Source: Poriferisodalis sp965214215
GTDB taxonomy: Bacteria; Actinomycetota; Acidimicrobiia; Acidimicrobiales; Poriferisodalaceae
Direction of reading: 5' to 3'
Assembly (NCBI RefSeq): GCF_965214215.1
Contig: NZ_CBDCBD010000003.1
Span: 1,178,001-1,242,000 of the forward strand
Length of the DNA stretch: 64,000 bases
The notes under the pieces are model-generated. The model made no database searches. It saw nothing but the letters and a program-made list of their open reading frames with translations, and was not told where the DNA came from. A program made the position numbers and the translations under genes. Positions 51,200 through 59,654 of the stretch are shown here, piece by piece. The stretch's first letter is position 1. Every line of letters begins with the position of its first letter.

Positions 51200-54100
51200 A
51201 TGCGTCCGCCTGAGGACATGCCTCCTTCTTCGTCCGAACCGCCCGGCGGACCACAAGGTCCCCAAGGACCGCAAGGCCCGCAGGGACCGCGAGGTCCCCA
51301 GCGGGTGCCACGCCGACCACGCGGCCTCACGCGCTTCCGCCTGATCATCGGCATCGCCGTTGCGGTCGGTCTCGTCCTGCTGTTCTCCATCCGGGGCCTG
51401 GCCGGCTTTTGGACCGACTACCTGTGGTTCGACAGCCTGGGTTATTCCTCGGTGTGGTGGAAGGTGCTGTGGGCCAAGATCGGCTTGGGCCTGCTGTTCA
51501 CGGCGATCTTCTTCGTCCTGGTGTGGTTGAACCTGTTCATCGCCGAGCGTCTCGCTGCCCGCGCGACACCGGCAGGACCGGCCGAGGACATCGCCGCCCG
51601 CTGGCACCAGATGTCCCGCCGCCGCCGTGGTCTCGTGCGCATCGGCGTCTCGTTGGTCCTGGCCTTCATGGTCGGCTCGGGAGTTTCAGGCCAGTGGGAA
51701 TCGTGGCTGTTCTTCATCAACGCCACCGACTTCGGCCTCGCCGACCCGCAGTTCGACCGCGACGTCGGCTTCTACGTCTTCCGTCTGCCGTTCTTCAACT
51801 TCTTGGTCGGCTGGGCGTTCGCCGCCGTGTTGGTGACGTTCATCTTCACCACCGTCTGGCATTACCTGAGCGGCGCGATCCGGGTGCAGGCCCCCGCAGG
51901 CAGCCGAGTGCAGCCGCAGGTGAAGGCCCACCTGTCGCTGCTGCTGGGCATCTTGGCGCTCATCAAGGCGGTCGGCTACTACTTCGACCAGTTCGAGCTG
52001 ACGTTGTCGACACGGGGCTTCGTCGACGGCGCCACCTATACCGACGTGAACGCGCAGCTGCCGGTGCTGCGGCTGCTCATGGTCATCAGCCTGTTCAGCT
52101 TCGTGCTGTTGGTGGTGAACATCTGGCGGCGCGGCTTCACCTACCCGGTGATCGCCGTGGCGCTGTGGGTGGTCATTGCCGGGCTCGCGGGTGCGGCATA
52201 TCCGGCCATCGTTCAGCGTTTCCAGGTGGAACCTTCGGAGTCCACCCGGGAGGCCCCCTACATCGAGCGCAACATCGAGATGACCCGAATCGCGCTCGGG
52301 CTCGACAACGTGACGTCGAGCGAGTTCAACTACGAACCCGAGCTGACAGCCGAAGACATCGAGAAGAACTTCGACACGGTGCGCAACGTGAGGCTGCTCG
52401 ACCCCGCAGTCATGCAGGACACGTTCCAGCAGACCCAGGGCATCAAGAGCTTCTACGACTTCCGCGACATCGATGTGGACCGCTACGAGATCAACGGCCA
52501 GGTCACCCAGATCGTGCTGGCGGCCCGTGAGCTGCGCCCCACCGAGCTGCCGACCGACACGTGGGAAACTGAGCACGTCGCCTACACCCACGGCTACGGC
52601 GTGGCGGCGGCGCCCGCCAACGGTGTCGATTCCAATGGCCGGCCGGCGTACGCGCTGGGCGACATTCCCAACGTGATCTCCCCGGGCGCGGAGGCGCTTG
52701 CGCTCGACGAGCCGGGCCTGTACGTCGGCGAGGACCTGCACGGCTACGCGATCGTGGGTGCCCAGCGAGCCGAGGTCGACTTCCAGGACGACGACGACCG
52801 TACCGAGACGACCCGCTACGACGGTGAAGACGGGGTGGGCATCGGCGGCTTCTTCCGGCGCTTGGCGTTCGCAGTTCGCTTCGCGGAACCGAACCTGCTG
52901 GTGTCGGGCGAGATCCAGGGCGAGAGCCGGATTCTCTTCAACCGCGACATCACCCAGCGGGTGGAGCTGCTGGCTCCGTTCCTGTCCTACGACGACGATC
53001 CCTATCCCGTCGTGCTCGACGGGAAGGTGAAGTGGGTGCTCGACGCGTTTACCACCACCACGCAGTTCCCTTATGCGCAGCGCACCAATTCGCGGGCGTC
53101 GACGGTGGGAAGCGACCTGCGCCAGCCGTTCAACTATGTGCGTAACTCGGTGAAAGCCGTGGTGGACGCGTACGACGGCACGGTCACGTTCTATGTGGTG
53201 GACGATGACGATCCGATCGTGCAGTCCTACATCAAGCAGTTCCCGGCGCTGTTCTCCGACGAGGCGCCGCCGCCCGAGCTGCAGGACCACTTCCGTTATC
53301 CCGAGGATCTGTTCCGGGTGCAGACCGAAGCGTGGGGCCGTTACCGCCTGAACAACCCGTCGGAGTTCTACGACGCTGCGGGTGCGTGGGCAGTTGCGCA
53401 GGATCCGGGCGATTCGATCGGCCAGACCACTGTAGAGACGGTGCGCGACGAGACGACTGGGCAGGTGATCGCCACGGTCGAGGCCAGAATCTCGCCGCAG
53501 TACTTGTTGTTCCGATTGCCGGGCGACGACGATGCGTCGTTCGTGATCTTCCGGCCGTTCGTGCCGTTCTCTGAGGATGATTCGCGCAAGAACCTCGAAG
53601 GCTTCATGGTGGTCCACAACGATCCGGACCGGTATGGCGATATCGAGGTGTTCGAGATCCGCTCGGATCAGCCGATCGACGGTCCAGCGTTGTTCAACTC
53701 GAACATCCAGACCGAGGAGGAGATCTCCGAGCGGCTGACGCTGCTGAACCAGAACGGCTCGGTGGTGCGGCCCGGCAACCTGCTGCTGATCCCGGTGGAG
53801 AACTCGCTGCTGTATGTGCGACCGCTGTTCATTGCGGCGACCGGGCCGACGGCGGTGCCTGAGTTGCAGTTGGTGATTGCCGGCATCGGGTCGAATGTGG
53901 CGATCTCTGAGACGTTCGAAGGGGCGCTCGAGAAGGCGATCGGCGGGGCCGAAATCGATATCGGCAATGGAACGATCCGGTCGACCACTGCGGCGCCCAC
54001 GACAACCGACGATGCCGACGACGAGCCGGCAGCTGCGCCCGATGACGAGGCCGACGAGCCCGACCCGGCCCCCGAGACCGACACGGTGACCAACCTGCTC

Positions 54101-54241
54101 GAGCGAGCCTCACGGGCGTTCGACCGGGCCGACGCCGCCTTGCGCGAAGGCGACCTGGCTACCTACCAAGAGGCCGTAGACGAGGCCGAGGGCCTCATCG
54201 CCCGAGCCGCCCGAATCCTCGAACAAGCCGCCTCCGGCTAA
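51200..54241 (+). CDS. UPF0182 family large membrane protein
   Basis: 1013 aa, the usual size. An N-terminal cytoplasmic tail with collagen-like GPQ triplets (about residues 16-32) precedes seven or so membrane segments (to ~300). A large extracellular domain follows with SLHGYAIVG-like LHGYAIVGAQRAEVDF, DGKVKWVLDAFTTTTQFPY and YPEDLFRVQTE. The C-terminus is an acidic Ala/Pro/Glu linker plus a helical tail. The family is typical of actinobacteria and cyanobacteria; function unknown. Divergent from purN. Confidence 0.92.
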   Translation: MRPPEDMPPSSSEPPGGPQGPQGPQGPQGPRGPQRVPRRPRGLTRFRLIIGIAVAVGLVLLFSIRGLAGFWTDYLWFDSLGYSSVWWKVLWAKIGLGLLFTAIFFVLVWLNLFIAERLAARATPAGPAEDIAARWHQMSRRRRGLVRIGVSLVLAFMVGSGVSGQWESWLFFINATDFGLADPQFDRDVGFYVFRLPFFNFLVGWAFAAVLVTFIFTTVWHYLSGAIRVQAPAGSRVQPQVKAHLSLLLGILALIKAVGYYFDQFELTLSTRGFVDGATYTDVNAQLPVLRLLMVISLFSFVLLVVNIWRRGFTYPVIAVALWVVIAGLAGAAYPAIVQRFQVEPSESTREAPYIERNIEMTRIALGLDNVTSSEFNYEPELTAEDIEKNFDTVRNVRLLDPAVMQDTFQQTQGIKSFYDFRDIDVDRYEINGQVTQIVLAARELRPTELPTDTWETEHVAYTHGYGVAAAPANGVDSNGRPAYALGDIPNVISPGAEALALDEPGLYVGEDLHGYAIVGAQRAEVDFQDDDDRTETTRYDGEDGVGIGGFFRRLAFAVRFAEPNLLVSGEIQGESRILFNRDITQRVELLAPFLSYDDDPYPVVLDGKVKWVLDAFTTTTQFPYAQRTNSRASTVGSDLRQPFNYVRNSVKAVVDAYDGTVTFYVVDDDDPIVQSYIKQFPALFSDEAPPPELQDHFRYPEDLFRVQTEAWGRYRLNNPSEFYDAAGAWAVAQDPGDSIGQTTVETVRDETTGQVIATVEARISPQYLLFRLPGDDDASFVIFRPFVPFSEDDSRKNLEGFMVVHNDPDRYGDIEVFEIRSDQPIDGPALFNSNIQTEEEISERLTLLNQNGSVVRPGNLLLIPVENSLLYVRPLFIAATGPTAVPELQLVIAGIGSNVAISETFEGALEKAIGGAEIDIGNGTIRSTTAAPTTTDDADDEPAAAPDDEADEPDPAPETDTVTNLLERASRAFDRADAALREGDLATYQEAVDEAEGLIARAARILEQAASG

Positions 54242-54285
54242 GTCGACTGCGACCCGGCTCTAGGTCTGAGTGCGAGTGCGGCCTG

Positions 54286-54462
54286 ATGTCGTCTGAACAA
54301 GCACGGTCACGACTTCGTGAACTGATTCTTGACGGCGCCGTAGGGCCAGTGATTGGGCGTGCCGACGAGCACTACTTCGCTTCGCTCCGGGATCGCGCTC
54401 GATCAAAGGCCAAAGCACCGCAATCTCCGGCCGGCAAGCCTGCGAACCTCAGGTCGCCCTAG
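54286..54462 (+). CDS. Small ParD-like antitoxin C-terminus (58 codons, orphan)
   Basis: ATG 54286 to TAG 54460-54462. The sequence ARSRLRELILDGAVGPVIGR then DEHYFASLRDRARSK follows the pattern of the toxin-binding tail of ParD/CC2985-type antitoxins (helix, Gly-rich turn, D..YF..LR.R.R). The N-terminal DNA-binding part is missing and no ParE gene follows. It is probably a remnant. The rest of the interval to 54553 holds nothing I can identify. Confidence 0.4.
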   Translation: MSSEQARSRLRELILDGAVGPVIGRADEHYFASLRDRARSKAKAPQSPAGKPANLRSP

Positions 54463-54553
54463 CCGCGCAGCAGCCCTCGACCCTGGATGAAGCGAGATTC
54501 CGCACCCAACCTTGCTGGTGTCGGAGGGCCGCTGGTAGTGTTGTCGCTCTCGC

Positions 54554-54630
54554 CGCGGGGTGGAGCAGTCTGGAAGCTCGTCGGGCTCATAACCCGAAGG
54601 TCGCAGGTTCAAATCCTGCCCCCGCCACCA
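54554..54630 (+). tRNA. Initiator tRNA-fMet (CAT), CCA encoded
   Basis: 77 nt. The acceptor stem CGCGGGG / CCCCGCC leaves C1-C72 unpaired, an initiator hallmark. The anticodon arm CGGGCTCATAACCCG has the three consecutive G-C pairs of initiators, with CAT at 54588-54590. The T-arm is GCAGGTTCAAATCCTGC. The 3' CCA is encoded at 54628-54630. The strand and ends are clear. Confidence 0.97.
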
Positions 54631-54745
54631 ATCAGCAAGCTCCGGCAGCCCAGCTCCGGGGCTTGTTTCGCGCCGGTCAGTCTTCGCGTCGCACGCCCTT
54701 GAACGGGCCGCTGGCTCTCTTCATCGCCACGAAGCGGCCCGAGGA
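54625..54745. repeat. 121-bp direct repeat, left copy (island boundary)
   Basis: Aligns without gaps to 63144-63264 with 12 mismatches (109 of 121). It begins with CCACCA, the last six bases of the tRNA, then covers the terminator hairpin and the 3' half of the small minus-strand gene. It marks the left edge of an ~8.5-kb accessory segment. Confidence 0.85.
54637..54664. terminator. Terminator of tRNA-fMet (bidirectional)
   Basis: AAGCTCCGG (54637-54645) pairs with CCGGGGCTT (54656-54664), one G-U, followed by GTTT. It also serves the small minus-strand gene. The copy at 63156-63183 keeps an 8-bp perfect stem (AAGCCCCG/CGGGGCTT). Confidence 0.7.
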
Positions 54746-54847
54746 CGCATCGCGCTTGGTCCAGTTGCCGTTCTTCGGATTCTGGAACTGGCTGCGGCCT
54801 CTGATGGCTCCGTTCCGGCCGCCGCCCTTGCCGCCGTTCTTGGCCAT
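54677..54847 (-). CDS. Small conserved hypothetical protein (Gly/Arg-rich N-terminus)
   Basis: 56 aa from ATG 54847 with GGAGG 5 nt upstream. MAKNGGKGGGRNGAIRGRSQ is followed by FQNPKNGNWTKRDASSGRFV and ends PFKGVRRED. The pattern RSQ-NP-W-KRD-TGRF-PFKGVR is one I have seen in many small bacterial proteins of unknown role. Its 3' half is duplicated at the far end of the island, where the stop codon is lost. Confidence 0.75.
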   Translation of the reverse strand: MAKNGGKGGGRNGAIRGRSQFQNPKNGNWTKRDASSGRFVAMKRASGPFKGVRRED

Positions 54848-55026
54848 CGTGCCTCCTGGCTCCGTCAACTCAGTGTATTTCTGAGCTGGTCAAGGTGACG
54901 GTGTCGCGTCCCCCTGCCCAAGCCGATTCGGCCCACCCAACCTCGGCGTGCGGCAGCAGTCAGCTCACTGCCACGGCTGGCAGACCACCCATGCAGGCCA
55001 TACCCGGTGTGACTCGTTCGGCGTAG

Positions 55027-56199
55027 CTATGGGTCGTCCTGCGCAGGCGCCCTGTCATCCGCTGCCGAGTCTCGCTGCAGTTCGGGCCAACGATTGAGCA
55101 TCTTGCTGCATATGTCCGCGTATAGGCGTTCGGTTGCGCCTCCACCCAATGCAGCCTCTGGGGCTACATCGAATGCATAGTGCAGCAGCGTGGGGGTGTC
55201 GGTCTCGATCACCATGTCGATCAGCAACGGGTTGGGTGAAACGCCGACGGTCTGATCGGTGTCGAACACGAGAATCCACGCCGGGGCTTCCTCGGTTAGA
55301 CCGACGCCCTCCGGTCGAGGCAACGACCGGAGCGTCGGATTGTCAGGATCGGCTTGTAGCTCAGGTCGGCCGAGATGGGGCTGCCAGGAATTCCACACAG
55401 CACGCGGAAGCGCCAACACGGTTCCTGCGCAGCTCGTGTGCAGACCCAACTGGAACTTGAAAATCATCTGGTAAAAGGTCCGCTTGAACGTGTCGGCGAT
55501 GCTGGGCCCTTGGATTGCTCGCCCCGCCCACTCGGGATTCTCACCAATCTGATCGGCGAAGCTCGCTTCGTGCAGGTCGAGCGCGCTTCGCAGCGCGCTC
55601 GTGGCTTCCCCATACGACCCGTGGAACTCCATTGTCTGCACCTCCACGATGGCGTACCGACCGATCTCGGGATCGCCAGAACCCGGCAGTAGCTGAACCA
55701 TTGTGATGTCGAACGAGAACTCCGGTGACCGGTCGGTCGGTCTCAAAGAGATTTCACCGCCGAGGCGAGCACGAAAGTAGACGAACGCCGGTGTGCCGGC
55801 GGCGAGCGCTGCTCGAATGCGCGACTGGGTTGTCGGTTCGTCGAGCGTCACGGCTGCGACGATCAGCGCATCCGCATCAACGGCGATGTCGAATAGGTGA
55901 TGCGCGACTTCGTTGAGCAACCCGTGGTCGAGTGTGCGATATGGGCAAACCAGCCAGTCGATCGAACCCTCGTCCACGCCATATCGCGTCGCGTCCCGGC
56001 TGGTGATGGTGCACACACCTTGGGAGGGCGTCGCCTTGATGCACTCCTGAGCTTCGCCGACTGCGGCGGTCAGAAAGGGGCACAGTTGAGTCTTCATCGC
56101 ATCCAGCGATGCGTCGCCGAGTTGCACACCGGGGAAGATGCGCTGCCCGAACCACTCTCCCACGAAGTGATTCGGCCGCCGCGAGCTACTCGGAGGCAT
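55027..56199 (-). CDS. NotI-like type II restriction endonuclease
   Basis: 390 aa (NotI itself is ~383). Four Cys at 40, 53, 63 and 85 (LCPF, ECIK, GVCT, LVCP) fit the NotI-type Cys4 iron site. The putative catalytic residues are D164 (FSFDITMV) and E186/Q188 in AIVEVQTMEFHGSY, with Gln in place of the usual Lys. As I recall, NotI uses D160, E182 and Q184, the same spacing. The gene overlaps the 3' end of the methyltransferase gene by 14 nt. ATG 56199 gives the conserved HFVGEWFG start region. Recognition site not predictable but probably GC-rich. Confidence 0.75.
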   Translation of the reverse strand: MPPSSSRRPNHFVGEWFGQRIFPGVQLGDASLDAMKTQLCPFLTAAVGEAQECIKATPSQGVCTITSRDATRYGVDEGSIDWLVCPYRTLDHGLLNEVAHHLFDIAVDADALIVAAVTLDEPTTQSRIRAALAAGTPAFVYFRARLGGEISLRPTDRSPEFSFDITMVQLLPGSGDPEIGRYAIVEVQTMEFHGSYGEATSALRSALDLHEASFADQIGENPEWAGRAIQGPSIADTFKRTFYQMIFKFQLGLHTSCAGTVLALPRAVWNSWQPHLGRPELQADPDNPTLRSLPRPEGVGLTEEAPAWILVFDTDQTVGVSPNPLLIDMVIETDTPTLLHYAFDVAPEAALGGGATERLYADICSKMLNRWPELQRDSAADDRAPAQDDP

Positions 56200-57139
56200 C
56201 AGACCGGGTGCTGGTCGTGGTCGCCAGATCCTGCGCAGCAGCCTCTGCGAACGATTCGGCCATCTCGAATCCAATCGCAGTGCGCCCAGTCTCGGCCGCG
56301 ATCGTGAGCGCGCGTCCGGTGCCGCAGAACGGGTCCAGAACCACGCCGCCGACCGGTGAAGACGACAGAATGCGAGGGCGAATCAGGTCAGGCGGGAATG
56401 TCGCCGTGTGGCCATGCGCACCCGAGCGAGCGTTGACTGTCACGACGTCGCGCCGGCCGGGCTCGGCTTCCTCCGCGTCGTAGAAATATGAGGCCCGGCC
56501 CTCGCTCGGTCGGTGGACGAAGTGAAACAGGTGCTCGTGGGTCAGCCGAAGACGATCCTTCTCTGGACGGGGCGGAACGTTCGGCTTCGACCAGATGAGA
56601 TCGTTGCGAAGAATCCAGCGACGACCCTGCATCGCGATCGCGAACCGTGCTGGCACCATCAGCAACTGCTTTTCCTGTCGGTAGTCACCCATCGGGGTTC
56701 GCCGCCTGACCCTGCCCGTGTCTCCGAGACCCTGGCGGCCCCGGGGGCGGATGCTTGCCCACCGCGCGAAATAGGTGTCTCCCATATTGATCCAAACGTT
56801 CCCATCGGGCTTGAGAACAGGGCGCGCTCGATCGAACCACTCGGCCAGGTGCGCCACGTACCAGTCGGGGGTCGGCTCAAGGCCCAACATGCCGCCGTTC
56901 GCTCGATACCAGTCATACGGCGGGGCTGCATCGAGCAGGTTGCCCTCGCGACGCCACGCATCCTGAACTCCCCAATCGTGGTGCTCCTGCCCCTCGTACA
57001 CGCGTTGACACCAGTACGGCGGGCTCGTCACGATCAAGTCCACGGATGACTCAGGGAGCTTGTCGATCAGATCGAATGCATCACCGCAGTAGATCTCGGA
57101 TGCTTGAGGTGTCGACGCATTGGCAGATCGATTGCTCAT
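56186..57139 (-). CDS. Site-specific DNA methyltransferase (N4-cytosine/N6-adenine, beta class)
   Basis: 317 aa. Catalytic motif IV TSPPYW (38-43) comes before the SAM-binding motif I DPFCGTGRAL (269-278), the beta-class order. SPPY is the N4-cytosine type more often than N6-adenine. The target recognition region is central. It pairs with the downstream endonuclease; NotI's own methylase is also an N4-cytosine enzyme. ATG 57139 lies 7 nt after TATTGT (57147-57152). Confidence 0.88.
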   Translation of the reverse strand: MSNRSANASTPQASEIYCGDAFDLIDKLPESSVDLIVTSPPYWCQRVYEGQEHHDWGVQDAWRREGNLLDAAPPYDWYRANGGMLGLEPTPDWYVAHLAEWFDRARPVLKPDGNVWINMGDTYFARWASIRPRGRQGLGDTGRVRRRTPMGDYRQEKQLLMVPARFAIAMQGRRWILRNDLIWSKPNVPPRPEKDRLRLTHEHLFHFVHRPSEGRASYFYDAEEAEPGRRDVVTVNARSGAHGHTATFPPDLIRPRILSSSPVGGVVLDPFCGTGRALTIAAETGRTAIGFEMAESFAEAAAQDLATTTSTRSDASE

Positions 57140-57146
57140 GCAGTCC

Positions 57147-57152
57147 ACAATA
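57147..57152 (-). promoter_or_regulatory. Leaderless-type -10 of the restriction-modification operon
   Basis: TATTGT on the minus strand, 7 nt before the methyltransferase ATG. No clear -35. Putting the methylase first matches the need to protect host DNA before the endonuclease is made. Confidence 0.4.
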
Positions 57153-57373
57153 GGAACGGGGTGCAACACGACAGCGGACTGCGGTTGGCGAGACGGTCCT
57201 GGGGAGTGTCAGACACGCATGTCGTGGACATAGAGGTTGGTTGCAGCGTGATGGGTTGAGCCTGCTGCTCGATCGCAAAGTGGCCGTCGGCTGGCTCTGG
57301 CTCCAACCTGTCGAATCGGACGGCGCGTCGTAGGCTCGCCGCCTGTCGTTTCGGGATTGTGAGGTCGGACGAA

Positions 57374-59227
57374 ATGGACCAGAAGTTCACGAGCAACGAG
57401 GAGCCGCTTTCTGACCTGCTTCGTAAGGCGGCGGCCGGGTTGCTGCAGCTGCCGGATTTCCAGCGCGGCTGGGTGTGGGACGACGCCCACATTGTGAGCC
57501 TTCTTGCCTCGATTTCGCATTCGTACCCGATCGGTGCGGTGATGACGCTTCGCACCGGGAACCCGGAGGTGAAGTTTCGGCCTCGACCGATCGAGGGCGT
57601 GAAGCTCGATCAGCCCCAGGAGCCTGAGTTCATGTTGCTTGACGGGCAGCAGCGCATGACTTCGCTGTACTTGGCGCTGCACTCGTCGGACCCTGTGCCG
57701 ACGCGAGACTCAAGGGGCCGCGACGCACGGCGCCACTACTACGCGAGCATCGATGCCTGCATCGATCCGTTCGCCGATCGCGAGGATGACGGGATCGTCA
57801 GCGTGCCGGAGGATCGGCGGATTACCTCGGATTTCGGTCGCCAGATTGATCTCGACCTGTCAACCAGAGAAGCCGAGATCGAGGTTGGCCACTTTCCGCT
57901 CGACATCGTCCTCGACGGCAACGAGACCATGGACTGGCAGATGGCCTTTCTCAGTGACGGCCCAGGCGAACGCGACGAGCGGCTTGACAAGTGGAAGCGA
58001 TTCGTCGAAGCCGTGGTGAAGCCATTCACCTCCTACCAGGTGCCGGCCATCGAACTCGCGAAATCGACACCCAAGGAAGCTGTCTGTCAGGTTTTCGAGA
58101 AAGTCAACACGGGCGGCGTTTCGCTCACCGTGTTCGAGCTGCTCACCGCGACGTTCGCCGCCGACAACGTCAATCTGCGCGATGACTGGAATCGCAGGAA
58201 GTCCAAGTTCGACGATTCACCAGTCCTTGCGCGGTTCGAGGCGACGGATTTTCTGCAGATCGTGACCCTGCTTGCGACGCTTGAAGAGCGAAGATCGCAC
58301 ATCGCTGGCGGTCACGAGGGCGATCGGGCACCGGCAGTCTCGTGCAAGCGCAAAGACGTGCTCCGTCTCACCTTGGCGGACTACGAGAAGTGGGCCGACA
58401 TCGCGACCGATGCGGTGCGGCGAGCTGTTCCGTTCTTGCACTCCGAGAGCATCTTCGCGGCGTGGGACCTGCCGTACACGACACAGCTGGTGCCCCTCGC
58501 GTCGATCCTTGCAGTACTTGGTCCCGAGGCCGAGGGCATCGGCCTCACCCAGCGGCTACGCCGGTGGTATTGGTGCGGCGTGTTCGGCGAAATGTACGGC
58601 GGCGCCACCGAGACCCGATTCGCCAACGATCTGCAAGATGTCGTGGACTGGGTCCAACACGGCGGACCTACGCCGCGCACGATCACAGCATCCCAGTTTC
58701 AGGCGTCGCGGCTGCTCACGCTGCGGACTCGCAACAGCGCCGCCTACAAGGGGCTGTACGCGCTGCAGATGCAGCACGGCGGCCGCGATTTTCGAACAGG
58801 CAAACCCATCGACGTCCACGCGTACTTCGATGACAGCATCGACATCCACCACATCTTCCCCAAGAAATGGTGCACAGATAACGGCATCGAAAGCGATGTC
58901 GCAGACAGCGTCGTCAACAAGACGGCGATCGACGCCCGCACGAACAAGATCATCGGCGGCGATGCGCCGCGTCGATACCTCGCAAGACTGGAAGAACGCG
59001 ACGGGATCGAACCGGCCGAATTGAACGCCATCGTCCGGTCACACGGCGTCGATCCGATGGCACTGCGGCGCGATGACTTCACGGCCTTCTTCGCTCAGCG
59101 CTTCGAGTACCTCGTCGCCCAGATCGAAGAGGCGATGGGCAAGCCGGCCAACCGTTCCAAAGACGGGGACGACAATCCCTTCACGGCAGACAGCGACAGC
59201 CTCGAACATGCAGTCACATCTCCGTGA
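57374..59227 (+). CDS. DUF262-HNH (GmrSD/BrxU-type) protein, putative nucleotide-dependent restriction enzyme
   Basis: 617 aa. N-terminal DUF262 ParB-like domain with LPDFQRGWVWDD (28-) and the active-site motif LLDGQQRMTSL (D90-R94). A DUF262-associated middle part (QVFEKVNTGGVSLTVFEL) follows. The C-terminal HNH/DUF1524-type nuclease has DIHHIFPKKW (from 490) and SVVNKTAID (N515). Fused proteins of this kind act as type IV restriction of modified DNA or in BREX/phosphorothioate-linked defence. Divergent from the methyltransferase. GTG 57359 is an alternative start. Confidence 0.82.
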   Translation: MDQKFTSNEEPLSDLLRKAAAGLLQLPDFQRGWVWDDAHIVSLLASISHSYPIGAVMTLRTGNPEVKFRPRPIEGVKLDQPQEPEFMLLDGQQRMTSLYLALHSSDPVPTRDSRGRDARRHYYASIDACIDPFADREDDGIVSVPEDRRITSDFGRQIDLDLSTREAEIEVGHFPLDIVLDGNETMDWQMAFLSDGPGERDERLDKWKRFVEAVVKPFTSYQVPAIELAKSTPKEAVCQVFEKVNTGGVSLTVFELLTATFAADNVNLRDDWNRRKSKFDDSPVLARFEATDFLQIVTLLATLEERRSHIAGGHEGDRAPAVSCKRKDVLRLTLADYEKWADIATDAVRRAVPFLHSESIFAAWDLPYTTQLVPLASILAVLGPEAEGIGLTQRLRRWYWCGVFGEMYGGATETRFANDLQDVVDWVQHGGPTPRTITASQFQASRLLTLRTRNSAAYKGLYALQMQHGGRDFRTGKPIDVHAYFDDSIDIHHIFPKKWCTDNGIESDVADSVVNKTAIDARTNKIIGGDAPRRYLARLEERDGIEPAELNAIVRSHGVDPMALRRDDFTAFFAQRFEYLVAQIEEAMGKPANRSKDGDDNPFTADSDSLEHAVTSP

Positions 59228-59654
59228 GTTCCGGGCAGCGGCCACAACCATCGTGACTGGTCCGACGGGTGTACCGCTCACCCGAGCTGCAGAGCGAGCC
59301 TGTGTGCTCGGTGCCAGCTAGTTGACGGCATTCCGATCTGGTGAGTGACGGGGTGGGACATGTCAGGACGGCGTAAGAGACCGAGAGCACATGGCTTCGC
59401 CACGACAGCATGAGCCTCACCGCGGCCTCGTGCTCGCAGCAGAGAGTGTCATTTCCTCTGTGTAAGGGGGTTGGTCCTGGGAGCCGTGTGCGGGTCGGTC
59501 CCGTGCTGCTCGGCGACGGTCTGGTCAGTTTGGGGTGGTGGACATGCGAATACGACGATCCGGCGCTGAGGGCCTGATGGTGACACTGCGCAGTGATCCG
59601 GACCCAGCGGCGACGGCAGAGGCAAGGACACCGATCCTGGGAGAGGAGTGACTG
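59228..59654. other. Gap with a possible IS256-type terminal repeat and a 35-codon ORF
   Basis: GAGAGTGTCATTTCCTCTG at 59442-59460, continuing TGTAAG to 59466, resembles the end of an IS256-family element; no second end or transposase is present. A 35-codon ORF (59544-59651, starts MRIRRSGAEGLM) ends 3 nt before the next gene. Nothing else is recognisable. Confidence 0.3.

Noticed and set aside
51686..53617. Long minus-strand frame opposite UPF0182
   Set aside because: Shadow frame; the plus-strand protein is full length and conserved.
54403..54612. Minus-strand open frame across the tRNA-fMet
   Set aside because: It is the antisense of the tRNA (GYEPDELPDC pattern), a well-known annotation artefact.
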